A DNA stretch of 64,000 nucleotides from Allomyces macrogynus ATCC 38327 (GCA_000151295.1 GG745328.1:2707380-2771379), one strand, 5' to 3'; positions 36,709 to 48,123 are shown, numbered from the stretch's first letter. Notes: a model not told the origin generated them from the sequence alone. Numbers and translations are program-made.

Positions 36709-36966
36709 CTAGATCTCAAATGGCACCGGCGCGTCACCGGCCTTAACGGCCACATCAAACATTGAGTCGGTCCGGCACATCATGGTCGCGAGCTGCGCGC
36801 CATCGACTGACGACTCGTAGGCAGTAACGAGCGTGGCCGACGACTTAACACCGCCGGCAACAACAACAGCGCGCACGAATGCGGCGAGCGCCGCAACAAC
36901 GAGCATCGAAACGAGCACACAGAACACGACAACGGCGAGCAAGAGAATCGCGACAAAGGCGAGCAT
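36709..36966 (-). CDS. Small membrane protein, hypothetical
   Basis: ATG 36966 opens 85 residues with one strongly hydrophobic N-terminal segment (about residues 1-38, AILLLAVVVFCVLVSMLVVA), then a short polar tail with two conserved-looking Asp and a Cys. A CAACC-rich leader precedes it. No family is recognised. It could be a small secreted or membrane protein or a chance ORF. Confidence 0.35.
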   Translation of the reverse strand: MLAFVAILLLAVVVFCVLVSMLVVAALAAFVRAVVVAGGVKSSATLVTAYESSVDGAQLATMMCRTDSMFDVAVKAGDAPVPFEI

Positions 36967-37988
36967 GTTGGATTTGGTTGGGTTGGGTTGGTTTGATTGG
37001 TTCCGTTGGTGCGCGCTGAGCACTTGGTGCACAATGCAGCAGCAGCAATTCGGTTTGGGCAACGGTCAAGTTGTCCGAGAGAGCGATTTCGCAAACGGTG
37101 AACGTCGAGCGCTGTTGGATGGCAAGACGGGTGCCAAGATGGTGGTTAAACACTCGAAGGTCGGGTTGCGCCATATGCTGGATGTCGCGCTCACACATGG
37201 TCCCGTGCTGCCAATATTCGTTGTCGACCTCGTCTTGCTCGCTCACAAACCAAGAAAAAACCGCTTTCTGAAATGATGTCAATTAGGCTTATGCAGCAAG
37301 AGCCTGAAGAATGGCGCGCTGGCGGGTCGTTGCAAGCAAACAGACACAAACAGCAAGTAATTCGTGCTTTGGACAGTCCGACCGGCCAGACTATGAGCGG
37401 TCAACTCATTGTAAATTTGAATTGGTGGAGAGCGTCGGAGACGTCGTCGAGATCATCGCCTTGCGCTGTGTTGGCACCCCGGTAATCGACTTTCGTGCTG
37501 TTCGCCGTCGCGGTGGTGAGTTGTGACCTTTCAACCCAATATGGGCATTCTTTCTTCGCCGCTCGTGGATTTGGATCAAAACGAACAGTCCAAAGAGACT
37601 CTCTGATGCATTGCTCATTCTTTCCGCCCGTGATGGTTGGTGAGTCGAGCGACTGTTGTACGAGCCAGGTCCAAGGTTGACCTGTGTTACGTTCCAGTCA
37701 TTGTGACCACTGGAAATGAATCTCCAAATCTACCAACCCCTTGCTTCTCTTGCCGCAAATCGACCATTCTCGTCGGTTTCTTGCGCGCAAACGCTGCCCT
37801 CGACAAATCCACGGTGGAGAAACGGTGAGTTTGTCTGCCGTCGTCGTGATCTCGTTCGCTTTCGCGTTCCACATGACGAAATCTTCATCAACCGCACCAA
37901 ACCCGACAATTTTGTATGTTATACAAAACATGTACATCCCCTCTCCTCCTTCCTTTCTTCTGCCCTCCTCGACTCCTCGTCTCCTTGC
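36967..37988. other. Intergenic, no gene seen
   Basis: About 1 kb of mixed composition, including AT-rich sequence at 37680-37960 that fits a 3' flank of the NuSAP-like gene. No credible ORF, RNA gene or repeat was found. Confidence 0.4.
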
Positions 37989-39625
37989 TCACTTTTTCAA
38001 CGGGCCCTTGTGCGGCTTGTACCCAAGCTCGCGCTTGAGCGACGCCTGGAGATCAAACTTTGTCCGCGCACTCACTCCCGCAGCTGTCGCTGATCCCGCC
38101 CGCGCCGTGCCTGCAGCCTTGGCCGCCGACGCGGCCGTGGGCGCTGTGACCCCCGCGCGCACTCGCTTGGTCGCCGCGGTCGCCGTCGTCGCCAGCGCAC
38201 TCGGTGTGCTCGTCTCGTCCGCCTCGAACTTCCGCTTGTGATTCGCCGCCGGTGCAGGAATCCCCGACCGCGCCGGCCCCGCCGGCCCCGCAGTCGCAGG
38301 CCGTTTCGCAAGCAATGCGACACGCGGGACCCCGCCGAAAGGCCGTGCGGGCGGCGGTGCAGCCGCGGCTGCGGCCGCAAGCCGTTTCGCCGTCTGCGTC
38401 GCCGTGCCCGGCGTCTTGGCGGTCCCGCGCGGCACGAGTTTCGGGCGCGCGGGCGTGACGGTCGCGATCTTGGGCGTGCGGTTCTTGAGCGCCGCCGTCG
38501 GGTCCGGGACAATGTGTGGCTTGACGGGCGTCGGCGCGCGCATGATCACGTCGGCCGTTGGCGCAGCGACGCCGCGCGTTGGGGTGCGGGAGCTGGGCGC
38601 ATCGGTTCTAGGGATGTCAGTGGGCGCGAGCGGCTCGGCGTTGAGGTCGAGCATGACCGCGTCAGTAATGGCCTGCGGCGGCGGTGGGGGAGACGGGGAT
38701 GTAGGGGCCAGCGCGGTCGCGACGGGAGCTGGGCGCGGGGTTGTACTGGCGGCGGGCATGTCCACATCCATGGCCTCGTCAGGCTCCACGTCCATGGGCT
38801 CGTCGTGGTGCACTGTTGCGAGCGCCGCCGCGGGTTGCACCGCCGGTGCCTCATTTGTAACGCTGCCCGCGTTCTTGGTGGGGGACATGTCCACGTCGTC
38901 GACGCTCATGCGCCGGTCCTGTGGCGGCGGCGGCATCGAGGGCCGGCGCACCGTCCTGCTCGGCGAGTCGGGCGCGTGCGCGACGGCACCGAGTGCCGAC
39001 GGCGACCAGGCGTAGACGAGGTTGGTGTTGGTCGAGTAATTGGCGTCAATTGTCGGGTAGAGCGACGCGGCGGGCGCGGCAGGGGAAATCGTCGCTGTCG
39101 TATCATTTGGAGCGGTGGCGGTGGCGGTGGTGGGAGCGGGCACATCTGGCGTCGCGGTAGGGCTGTTGAGGAACGGGTTGGCGTCCTCTGGTGCGGTCAC
39201 GGCTGTTGAGAAGAGGGCCGACGGTGCGGGGGATGCAAAGAACTTGAGAGGCTGCGGCAGCTGAGCGTTGGCCTCGGGAGCGGCGCCAGCGTCCTTGTCG
39301 GCAGTTGGAGCGCGTGTCGGGGATGCGACAGCCGACGAGGGGGTCGACTGGTAGTGCGCGAGCAGGCGGTCGACGAGCTCAGTGTTCTAACGTACGAACA
39401 TGGGCATAATCAGCCGCCTTGATCCGACCACAGCGACGGCGCATGGCCACGCTACGCGAGGGATATGCTACGACGGACCTTGCCCGACGCCTTGATCTGC
39501 AGCTCCTTGCACAATCTCTGCAGGACCGGGCGCTTGAAGCTGCGCAAGTCGGCCTCGGCAGGGGTGCCCTGAACGGGCGTTCTGGGCGCGGTGCGCGCGG
39601 GCGTGGTAGTGGGGCGTGTAGCCAT
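37989..39625 (-). CDS. SAP-domain protein resembling nucleolar spindle-associated protein (NuSAP)
   Basis: NuSAP binds DNA through SAP and microtubules through its basic C-terminal half during mitosis. Two exons, 37989-39386 and 39479-39625, splice in phase to 514 residues. A SAP motif is split by the intron: FKRPVLQRLCKELQIKASGK joined to NTELVDRLLAHYQ. A long Pro/Thr/Ala-rich, basic middle follows. The extreme C-terminus, FDLQASLKRELGYKPHKGPL, strongly resembles the conserved NuSAP C-terminal motif. The middle carries poorly conserved sequence with repeated MDVE/MDVD. The call depends on the N- and C-terminal motifs together. A different SAP protein is possible. Confidence 0.65.
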
Positions 39626-40097
39626 GAGCGCGGCGGTGGGAATGCGGGTAGTTGCGAGCAAAAATCAAGAGTGGGCGAGGAGCTGAGTGAGGGTCGCAAC
39701 AGGGTCGCAGCGACGTAGCGAGAGTCGCGGTCACCAAGTCCGAAGGTCGACGGCGAGCAAGAGGGAGCATTGGCCACTGGCACGTGCGCGTGACCAGCGC
39801 CATTATGCTCGATATTTCCTGGGTAAATGACGGCATTCTTCTCCATTTGCATCGAGATTGATCAGACGCGAGATTTGCTCTTTGCTCCGCTTCGTCGGTC
39901 GTCGACGTTCATTGCGCCCTTGCTCGCTTTCCCTTGCAACTAGCTGCATTCGTGTCTGCGATTTGTACCTGCCCGGCCCGCTGCGGCCCGCCCGCCAGTG
40001 CGCCCAACTCGACTAATCGTACCGTCGGGCCTCGTTGCGCGTCCCAATGAACACGTAACACCAGTTAATAAGGTACCAACAACACACGCCCGGCACC
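39626..40097. promoter_or_regulatory. Divergent intergenic region between NuSAP-like and PG-rich repeat genes
   Basis: About 470 bp between divergent starts; shared regulatory DNA is likely. Composition is mixed, with an AT-richer core at about 39800-39880. No ORF is supported. Confidence 0.45.
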
Positions 40098-42300
40098 ATG
40101 TACTCGCGCAGCGCTCGCAAGTTTATCGAGCCGAACCGAGCGACCAACGCCGAGATCGGGCCCGGATACTATGAGCCTGACGGCGCGGCCGCAAGCACGG
40201 CTCTTGGTGCTGCTGTGCTGCCAAGGTAATTCCCGCTCTCCACGCGTTGTGTGCCGTAGCGCCAGTGCTGATCGCACGTCCGCACCCGGACTGTTCTATC
40301 CAGCACGGCACCCTTTTCCAGCATCACACCACGCGTCTGCTACTTTGACGAAGTCGCGCGCCAGTCTGGGCCCGCACCAGGGTGCTACGATACGGCCAAT
40401 GTCGATCCGCACCACCAGCCCGTGCGCGCCGTGCCGTTTGCTGCATCGAAGGTGCTTGTTTCGCGGCCGCTGTCGGTTCAATTTGGCACTGACGCCATTT
40501 TCGCGACTAGGCTCCGCGGTTTGCTGACCCGCCGCCGAAAGCTCCTGGTCCGGGCACCTACTCGGTCGACCGCGACCGCGCGCGGCAGCTCCGCTCGCTG
40601 CGGCTGAGCCAGCTCAAGCCAGCAGGCGCCGGGACGGCGTTAACGCGCGGTGGGGGTTCATCGGACGGCCCAAGAATCAAGTGGCAGCGCAAGTACACGC
40701 CGCCGTCGATTCCGTACGGCGCGCAGGCGGTCGGATACGAGGAGGACTACGGTGCGTCATCGTGATCTCTTCCGAGGGATGCCTTCCGACTGGCCACTCA
40801 TTTATTTGCGGTTTGTAGACGGCACGCTGCTCCTGCGCCGCACGCAGAGCGCGACTGATGTACGTTTCTAAACGTGTTCCCGTCATGGGAGGAACTGATA
40901 TCCTGACCCAAACGGACCTCGGGCTCTCCTTCCACCAATAGAACTCGGCGCGACTTGTCGGGCACAAGGACCTCCTGCGCGAGAACGCCGGCACCAACTT
41001 CACCAAGTCGCAAACGCGGCGGCAGCTCTGGCGTGAGACCGACACGCCCGGTCCGGGTAACTACAATGTCACGGCCGCGTGGCGCAAGCCCGACAGCTTC
41101 CCCAACCACGAGGCGCCATGTGTGCGGTTTGGCGACTTTGTCATCAACGAGGCCAATCGGCAGGTACGCGCAACCTCGCGCCCGTGTGGACTTTGTCGCG
41201 TGTGGATCCTTGGATTGACGCGCCCCCGCCCGGCTTGGTGGTAGGCGGTTCCGGGGCCCGGATCCTACGACTTGCCCAAGGACTCGACAGCGTACCTAAA
41301 GCGCGGCCCGATCCTCGGTACGCGGGCCCGCCCAACACGGTGATCCGAAGCGTCGATCGACTTTATTCACTCGCTGACCCCTTACTTTCCACCACGACCT
41401 AGCCAAGAGCACGACGCACGGGATCACCCCAACTTCCGACCCCTTCTCGATCGTCCCGCACCCAACCGACACCAGTCCCGGCCCGGGCGCGTACGACGTG
41501 ACCGCCGCGACGCACCCGCGCAAACCGCTCCACCTCGGCGCGAAACCATTCAACACGTCCGCGACCCGCTTCAGCGCCGCGTCCGCCCCCTCGACCCCCA
41601 CCCCGACCACCACCACGACCCCCGGCCCGGGTCAATACTCCGTGACCACGAACCTTGTCCGGGCCCCCCAATCCCGCGCGACCCCTCGCGCGGCCGCATT
41701 CGGGGGCGCCGCCGCGCGCTTCCCGTCCAAAACCTGCTGCGGGCGCGGCCCCGGGGCCCGCGGCCTACGCGCCGGACGCCTCCCCCCGCCGCCAACCCCG
41801 CGTGCGGCGGCCCACCGTGCACCAGTTCGCCTTCGCTCGGCGGGACGGTGCGCCACACGCGGCCTTTGGTGCACACGCGGCACGGTTCGCCCTCCCGGAC
41901 TCGCGCGCACCGCCGCCCGGCAGCTACGACGTGGCCGCGGCGTTTGGCAAGTTGACGGGTCGCCGGCGCGCGGGGGGTAGGGCGCGGTCGGCGCCGCCGC
42001 CGCCCATGCCCGTCGTCCGTGCGGATGCGGATGGGGAGGATGAGGATAATGGGGTGGCGCATGTGCGATCCGCAACGGGGCCGGGGCCGTGCGAGTTCGA
42101 TCCGGGCCGGTCAGTCGGGACGAGTGGCGGGGCGGCGCGCGCCGTGTTTCAAAGTAGGGCGCCGCGACTCGTCACGCCGAAACACGAGTGGCCGGCGCCA
42201 AACGAGTACCAGGCGGTGGCGATGGGTGGGAGGCGGACGTTTAATGCGACTCTGGAGGGGGATCATTATACGATGGGCGCGAGTGTCACGACGGCGTTGC
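40098..42300 (+). CDS. Sperm-tail PG-rich repeat (SHIPPO/STPG-like) protein, 3' end lost in gap
   Basis: SHIPPO-repeat proteins are axonemal microtubule-associated proteins. The repeat signature PGPGxY appears many times: IGPGYYEPD, PAPGCYD, APGPGTYSV, TPGPGNYNV, VPGPGSYDL, SPGPGAYDV and TPGPGQYSV. Six or more short exons start at ATG 40098. The last coding part runs into the N gap at 42301. The frame slips near 40515 (as if one base is missing) and near 41728 (as if one A is extra in an A4 run), with good PG repeats on both sides, so sequence errors are likely. The gene points to a flagellated cell stage. Confidence 0.85.
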
Positions 42301-42400
42301 NNNNNNNNNNNNNNNNNNNNNNNNNNNNNNNNNNNNNNNNNNNNNNNNNNNNNNNNNNNNNNNNNNNNNNNNNNNNNNNNNNNNNNNNNNNNNNNNNNNN
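42301..42400. other. Assembly gap of 100 N
   Basis: Exactly 100 N, the conventional size for a gap of unknown length. The 3' ends of two convergent genes fall here. Confidence 0.99.
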
Positions 42401-42479
42401 CGCGCGCGGAGAAGGCGGGGAGGGGGAGGGCGCGGGCGGCGACGGCGGAGGCGGTGGGCGTGTGATACGAGATGCAGTG

Positions 42480-43763
42480 ACTGCGAGTGGACTTTGCGAG
42501 TCGGGATAGAGGGCGAGGTGGGGAATAGATTGGACCGGATGGACTTGGATTGATTTCTGGCTTTGGAACACTCGGCGAATATCGCCCACTTCGACCGACT
42601 TCCGCGTCACCGGACACATCCCGCTGTCCTGGATCGCGCGGAACACGCACGGGTAGCAGTAGACCACGCCCGTTGGGAGCGCGGCCGCGTTGGTCACGGC
42701 GCGGCAGCACAGCGGGCACGTGCGTGGGTCCTTGGGCAGCGGGACCCCCTTCGGGTCCGGCTGCACGCGCGGCGGTGGAGGAGGGATCGGCACCCGGCGA
42801 CGTTCCTGACGCGCATAGTCGGTCGTTGCGAACCAGTCGAGGAACTTGGAGAAGAAAATGGCGACGGGGAGACCCACTTTGAGGGCTTCGAGCGCGACGT
42901 GGCCAGCAGCGGCAAAACCCGTGCGTGGGGGTGCTGACGCGGCGAGACGCTGCATGGCGCGCTAAGTGGGTGGGAGGGTCAGGAATGGGTTGGCAGTGCA
43001 GAGCGGATGGTCAAGATCGAGTACCATATCGGCCGACGTGACGCGCTTGACTTCGACCCTGAGCACGTGCAACAGCGGCGAGTAGTACCGCGTCCAGTCG
43101 AACATGTAGAGCAGCTGGTAGATGAGGTGCGTGCCGGTGTACAAAAAGTGCACAAGCGGGTAGACTTTCAAGAACAGCCGCTTGAGCTTGGTTCGCCGGC
43201 GCGCGGCCGCCGTCGCTGGATTCGCCGGCAGCTCGACACTTTCGGCGTCAGATTCCGACCCGGAATCGGAATCGTCGCCGAGCACGTCGGTGCCGAGCTC
43301 GGTCGACCATTCGCGGTGCAGTTCGTGCAGTTGCTGCTTGATGTACGGCACAACGACCTAAAATGTTGATGACGCGGTCAGAGCCGATCGAATCGCTCCG
43401 AGTCCGTGCGTTCAAGCAGGGAAATACCAAACAAAATAGCGACTTGCGCACGTCACTCGGCGTCAAGTCGTCGGACCGGTGCACGCGCACGGTGCGTGCG
43501 CGCTTGAGTCCGTAGAAACTCTCGGCAAACGAGGCCTTGCTGGTGCGCAGATAGTGCCGCTGCACGACGAGCATCAAGAGCGCAAATATTTCGTCATGGT
43601 ACTGCAGCACGCGCAGCAGGTACCGCGGGTACCGGATCGCGTAGCTCGCGAGAACCGATCGCAAAGCAGGCGAGAGCAGGTTGTGCAGTTGTTCCTGCGC
43701 GACGAGCTCGAAAATGGACGGCGTGCTCGCCTGCGACGGGTGCAGCGTGCTGAACAGGTCCAT
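42480..43763 (-). CDS. PEX12: Peroxin-12, RING E3 ligase of the peroxisome import complex; 3' end uncertain
   Basis: PEX12 works with PEX2 and PEX10 to ubiquitinate the import receptor PEX5 on the peroxisome membrane. Exons 43428-43763, 43025-43357 and 42961 leftward splice in phase. The N-terminus has STPSIFELVAQEQLHNLLSPAL, followed by FKV-like membrane segments (LVHFLYTGTHLIYQLLYMFD, ALKVGLPVAIFFSKF). A C-terminal RING-like block follows with CPLCCRAVTN, VYCYPC and MCPVTRKSVEVGDIRR, keeping the PEX12 cysteine pattern. After DIRRVFQ the frame stays open to the gap with no stop in any minus frame. The true C-terminus is therefore missing or spliced, and the end given is approximate. Confidence 0.88.
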
Positions 43764-44220
43764 GATGGCGGATCGGTTGTTGATCGGTCGATTGGTGGTC
43801 GGTCAGTCGGTCGGTTGGTCTGGTCGGTGGTCGGCGGTTGGTAGTGGTCTCTTGCTCAGGTCTGCCAACGGGGCCGTGTCCTGTCGCTACGGGGTCGAGG
43901 TCGCGCGGCGCGTCGTGTGCGGCAAGTGCTGTTGAAGCTGGCCCGGCAGCAGCGCAGCGAGTTGGTGTGCTCGCTTGCAACAGCACCAACTGTGGGCAGC
44001 TGGTCCAAATCAGCAAAAATCAACGCGGTCCCGTGGTCCGACGGGCCGATGTGCCCGGCTCGCTGCTCTCGCCTCTCGCCATCCACTGCTCAACCGTCAA
44101 GCTCAACGCAACTGGACAACCTGTATTTAATCCACTGCCATCGACGCACGACACCGTCCATTCGCACGGTCACGCCGCCGCCGCCCTTCTCCACCCCATC
44201 CCGCCCCGGGCGTGCGCCGC
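43764..44220. other. PEX12 5' flank with GGTC-type degenerate repeat
   Basis: The first 90 bp (43775-43850) are a degenerate run of GGTC/GGTT/TCGG units in the PEX12 leader. The rest has no supported ORF and includes the 3' flank of the Mpo1-like gene. Confidence 0.5.
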
Positions 44221-44764
44221 TCACCACTTGCGCTGGCCTGTGATCGTCTCGTACCACATTTTCCAGTCGCCCATGAACGACCACACTGGGTACGTGAACG
44301 TGGCCGGCTTGTTCTTTTCTGTATTTCTCGGTCATGCATCACGGTCATGATCAGTGTTGATTGTGTAATGCGAATGCATGATGTCCAAACGTACCAAACA
44401 CAAAGTGCCCGATCCACGCCCAGAAATACGTTTGCACGACGGCGCCGCCGACCACCTTGGGGTTACGCGTTTTGGCCGCGTAGGCAAAGAGAATCGCGCA
44501 AATCGTTGTGGCTATAGCATTCGCAGGACTGGTCAGTGTTTTGGGTCTCGCAACGCGATGACCGATCGATGACTTGATGCGAGTACCAAAGACGTGCAGT
44601 CGCCGGCACACCTTGTTGCGGTGCTGCGACAAGTAGAACGGATAGAAGTCGGCAAACGACTTGTAGGGCCGGCTCGAGGAGCGCGTCGCGGCGCGCGAGG
44701 GTGAGGGTGTTGGGGCTGCGACAGTGCCGTCGGTGGGTGTGGTGTCGGCCGCTGCGGATGCCAT
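44221..44764 (-). CDS. MPO1: Mpo1-like DUF962 protein
   Basis: Yeast Mpo1 is an iron-dependent dioxygenase that degrades 2-hydroxy fatty acids in the ER. From ATG 44764 a Ser/Thr-rich lead is followed by DFYPFYLSQHRNKVCRRLHVFG, with the family's His residues. After an intron, FAYAAKTRNPKVVGGAVVQT and WIGHFVF follow. A second intron in phase gives EKNKPATFTYPVWSFMGDWK, the hallmark C-terminal motif, up to TGA 44221-44223. Introns are short GT-AG. Enzyme activity is inferred from the family. Confidence 0.88.
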
Positions 44765-45223
44765 TGTCGTTGGATACTTGCAGGACGTGGTGAGTCGAGA
44801 GGATGCGTTCAGTTGCGCGGCAAACAGCACGTCGCTTCGAAGAGAGCAAGCGCGCGCTGCAAGCAGGCGGTATTCTTGCTCATGGTGCCGGCATCCGGCC
44901 GGGTGCCGATGCGAAGGACGCGCGCGCGCCCAACGCGCATCGGAGCGCGTCTCGTTGCCGCCACCAGACCGCCTGCGCGCATGGTCTATGGTCTCGGGCG
45001 GTTGAATGACGTGGATGGAACCAGAAGAACATCCGCCATTTTATGTCCTCCATTCTGGCCGACGCGATTTACCACGAATCCCGCCAGCAAAATTAAAGCA
45101 ATACACAAGACGCGCAGCACGTCTCTGCATTCCTCACTCTCGACTCTCGGCGCGACAATGGCCGTCAATACATTATGGTACAAAAAAACAGGAGACGCGA
45201 CTCGCACTCGGACCAACTCATCG
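44765..45223. other. Intergenic, 5' region of the Mpo1-like gene
   Basis: About 460 bp between the Mpo1-like start and the F-box gene stop, both leftward. The 45040-45190 part is AT-richer and may be the F-box gene 3' UTR. No gene is supported. Confidence 0.45.
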
Positions 45224-46393
45224 TCAGTGCACGGTGCCACTCGTGCGCGTCCACCCGGGCGGCCACTGCACGGTCCAGTGTGGCCTCGCCATGTGAATCA
45301 GGTCCAGGTCGGTCGGTGCCACACCAAAACACTGGCGCAGTTTGAGCACGCGCGCGCGGTTCGGGTCCTGTACACACCATGCGCGTTCAATGGCCGCCAG
45401 GACGGCCGGGTTCAGGTCGGATTCAGCCAGGTCGAGCACGCGGAGAGATGGCAATTGGTCGCGCAGCATGGTCTCAAACGCAGCTATGGGGGTCGCGGCC
45501 GCGCTGGACGTGAATGTGCGCGGGTCCGGCCACTTGCACCGCACGCCGGGTCTTGGTGACGGGATGAGAGTGGGCGCGGTTTGTGGGTCGGGTGGAACCG
45601 CCCACGAGTAGCCACGGAGACCCGGCAGCCGAAGCACGACGAGAGTCGGATGCGCGAGGTACATGGCAATGTCGCGCAGCGGTAGCCGCGCACAGTCGGA
45701 GATGGTCAAAGACCGCAGGTGCAGCATGCGGTGCAGGTGCGCGAGTGCGCCCGTGGCGGTGATCGCGGCCACACGGTCGAGCGTGAGCGACTCGAGCTTG
45801 TCGGCGCCGTGGAAGGCCAGCTTGGTGAGCCAGGCGTCCGAAGCGTAGGTCGCGCCGCGCACGGTGATCGACCGCAGCTGCGGATTTACGAGTTCGATGA
45901 GCGCGGCATCGGCCATGGGCGCGTTGCCGAGCCCTTCGATTGTGACCACCTCGAGGTGCGGGCAGGCGGCAACAATGGCGCGTAGGGCCGCGGCAACCGA
46001 CGTCGCGAGCGCGCGCAGATGAACGTGTAGGTGTGTGGTGCATTGGGCAGCGACCGAGGCCGACGCGTTGGTTGCGGACGCGCGCAGGCCGTTCAGGAAG
46101 CGGTCGAGCTGGCGCAACGAGGTGAGATGCACGTTTGCGAACAGGGCACGCGCTGCTGCCGAGTGCAGCGCGCGCGAGACGGCGCTGCACTGCACACGAT
46201 CGTGAACGGCGGCACGGGCGAGGATGGCGTCGAGCAACTCGAGCGGCAGCAATTCAATGGGTGCGGGCGCTGGACCGGATTTGGTCGCGGTCGCGGCCGC
46301 TTGGTCGAGCGCGTAGGCTGAGTCGACGCGGCGCGAGGCGAGGCGGCCGGCACCGGCAGTGGCGACGGCGTGTGGTGCCGGCGGCGGCGTCAT
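45224..46393 (-). CDS. F-box protein with leucine-rich-like repeats
   Basis: F-box proteins select substrates for SCF ubiquitin ligases. Single exon, 389 residues. After an Ala/Pro-rich lead, the F-box is IELLPLELLDAILARAAVHD followed by RVQCSAVSRALHSAAARALF. Degenerate leucine-rich repeats follow (HLEVVTIEGLGNAPMADAAL, QLRSITVRGATYASDAWLTK, HLRSLTISDCARLPLRDIAM, SLRVLDLAESDLNPAVLAAI). The substrate is unknown. The last 130 residues show little recognisable structure. Confidence 0.75.
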   Translation of the reverse strand: MTPPPAPHAVATAGAGRLASRRVDSAYALDQAAATATKSGPAPAPIELLPLELLDAILARAAVHDRVQCSAVSRALHSAAARALFANVHLTSLRQLDRFLNGLRASATNASASVAAQCTTHLHVHLRALATSVAAALRAIVAACPHLEVVTIEGLGNAPMADAALIELVNPQLRSITVRGATYASDAWLTKLAFHGADKLESLTLDRVAAITATGALAHLHRMLHLRSLTISDCARLPLRDIAMYLAHPTLVVLRLPGLRGYSWAVPPDPQTAPTLIPSPRPGVRCKWPDPRTFTSSAAATPIAAFETMLRDQLPSLRVLDLAESDLNPAVLAAIERAWCVQDPNRARVLKLRQCFGVAPTDLDLIHMARPHWTVQWPPGWTRTSGTVH

Positions 46394-48123
46394 GGTTGCG
46401 GCGGCCGGGCGCGTCGTGGCGACAGCGGGCCTGGCGGCTGCTGCGAGAAGTCGAGCACGATGGCGCCGAGGAGGAGACCCGGCCGTCGCGCGGTGTCGGC
46501 CCGTGTGCCTCGCCCCCTGGGGCCCGCGTGAAAAAGCACGTTACGCCAAGTTTCCGCCGCGCCGGCGGAACGCAAGAAGTGTCTCGCGTTTCGCAAGCAA
46601 ACCGCGCCCGGGCAAAAGAGAGCCCGCGCCGCTTCCTGCTTCCTCGGCCAACCGGGCCACGAATGATTTTGGGGGGATTCACTTTTGTGGCGCTGCTGCT
46701 CCATGCAGTGCCGCCGCGCTTCTTCTCTTCCGTGCCCGCCGCGCCCGACTTGGCGCCCGCGGCTGGCACCACTGTAATTACTCGAATTGAACGACGGCAG
46801 CGCGTCCCGACTCGACGCCGCCCCTTGCCCCCTTGATCCACCGACCCTGGCGCGCGCGCCTGGATCCGCCCCTGGCGACCGAATCCGGACCGACTCGCCG
46901 CGTCACCACGCACGGCCGGACGGTGAACATGCCGCCGCCGCCGCCACCACCGGCCTCCACTCCCCCGCCGCCCGCCAGAGTGCCCGTCCTGCCCCGACCC
47001 GCGCACCACGACGCGCGCGTACGCCTGCTCCGCGCGGCCCGCCAGCGCGCGCACTCGTTTGCTGCCGACGGCGACGACAACTTCGACCATGATCGCGATC
47101 ACGCTGCTGTTTCCGCCGCAGCAGCGCACGTTGCCGTCGCCATTGGCCTGGGCCACGACCAGCGCGACGACAAGCAGCACCTGTTCCAAGCAAGCCCTGG
47201 CAGCGGCAGGGATACGGGCCGCTGGCTCGCGCTCCCCTCCGCAACTGCCGCGGACGACCGCCACCACCAATTGCATCGCCGCCACTCTTCCCATCTCGGG
47301 ACGTCGACGACGCCGCCCGCCAGAGGCTCGTCACGCCCACGTCCGCGCTCGGCCACGAGTACCTGCACGTGTGCTTCGGCCTCGGCCGCTGCCGTTGCTG
47401 CGCTGCCGCCCGCGCTGAGCCAAGAGACACTCGACCGCGTTGGTATGTATCTGCTCATCTGCGGTTGGCTCTGCTGCCAGCGCGCCAGCAAGTCGGGCGC
47501 CAGTCACGCCGACCAGGACCCATGGTGCACGCGCGCGCCGGTCTCCGGCTGACGCCGCGCATGGTGCACGGATCGCGTGCCGTCTGAGACTGGTGTGCGC
47601 ACCATGTTGGAGTGGTGGCCGTTGGTTGCTTTGCTAGAGGTGTTTGCTGGCGCAACAGCAGCGTTGACCGCTGTCCAGAGCAAGATCGACCGACTGATCG
47701 AGCTGCTGCTCTCGTTCCCAACTTCCCCCGTCTCCCCTGCATCCTCTCGCTCGCTGCTGATCCTCATTCGCTGTGCGCGCCGTCGTCGTCCTCGCCGTCG
47801 CGCTCCTGCCGCCCGTGCATGTGCGCGCGCTCGCCGGGCGCATCGTGCCCGTCCTGCACTCGCTCCCGACTCGGCCACCACGGACTCCGCCATCCACCGC
47901 AACCGGCCCAACCTGGCGCCGTGCCTGGGCCGTGCCCGCGCCTGTCACGCATCCGCTACTGTGCTCGTCAACGGCGTGCTCGTCATCTTCCACGCTCGCG
48001 CACGTTGCCCGTCTGTCGGTCGTGTGATCGCGGTGCTGCCGCGCTCGACGTCCTGCCGGCCGCCGCGCATATTGACTGCAACTGCTTCTGCACGCCCCAT
48101 CAACTTTATCATCCACGACCATC
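46394..48123. other. GC-rich region of uncertain coding status
   Basis: Includes the F-box gene 5' flank and a long GC-rich block open in several frames. The most protein-like stretches are listed as a doubtful CDS at 46927. The last 120 bp before 48124 look like a pyrimidine-rich leader. Confidence 0.4.
46927..47552 (+). CDS. Doubtful Pro/His/Arg-rich ORF
   Basis: A Met-Pro8 start (46927) opens about 208 codons rich in His, Arg, Ala and Asp (for example NFDHDRDHAAVSAAAAHVAV). The frame is later replaced by a hydrophobic stretch in another frame (47600-47700, MLEWWPLVALLEVFAGATAA). These may be exons of a lineage-specific gene or chance. No family is recognised. Confidence 0.2.
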
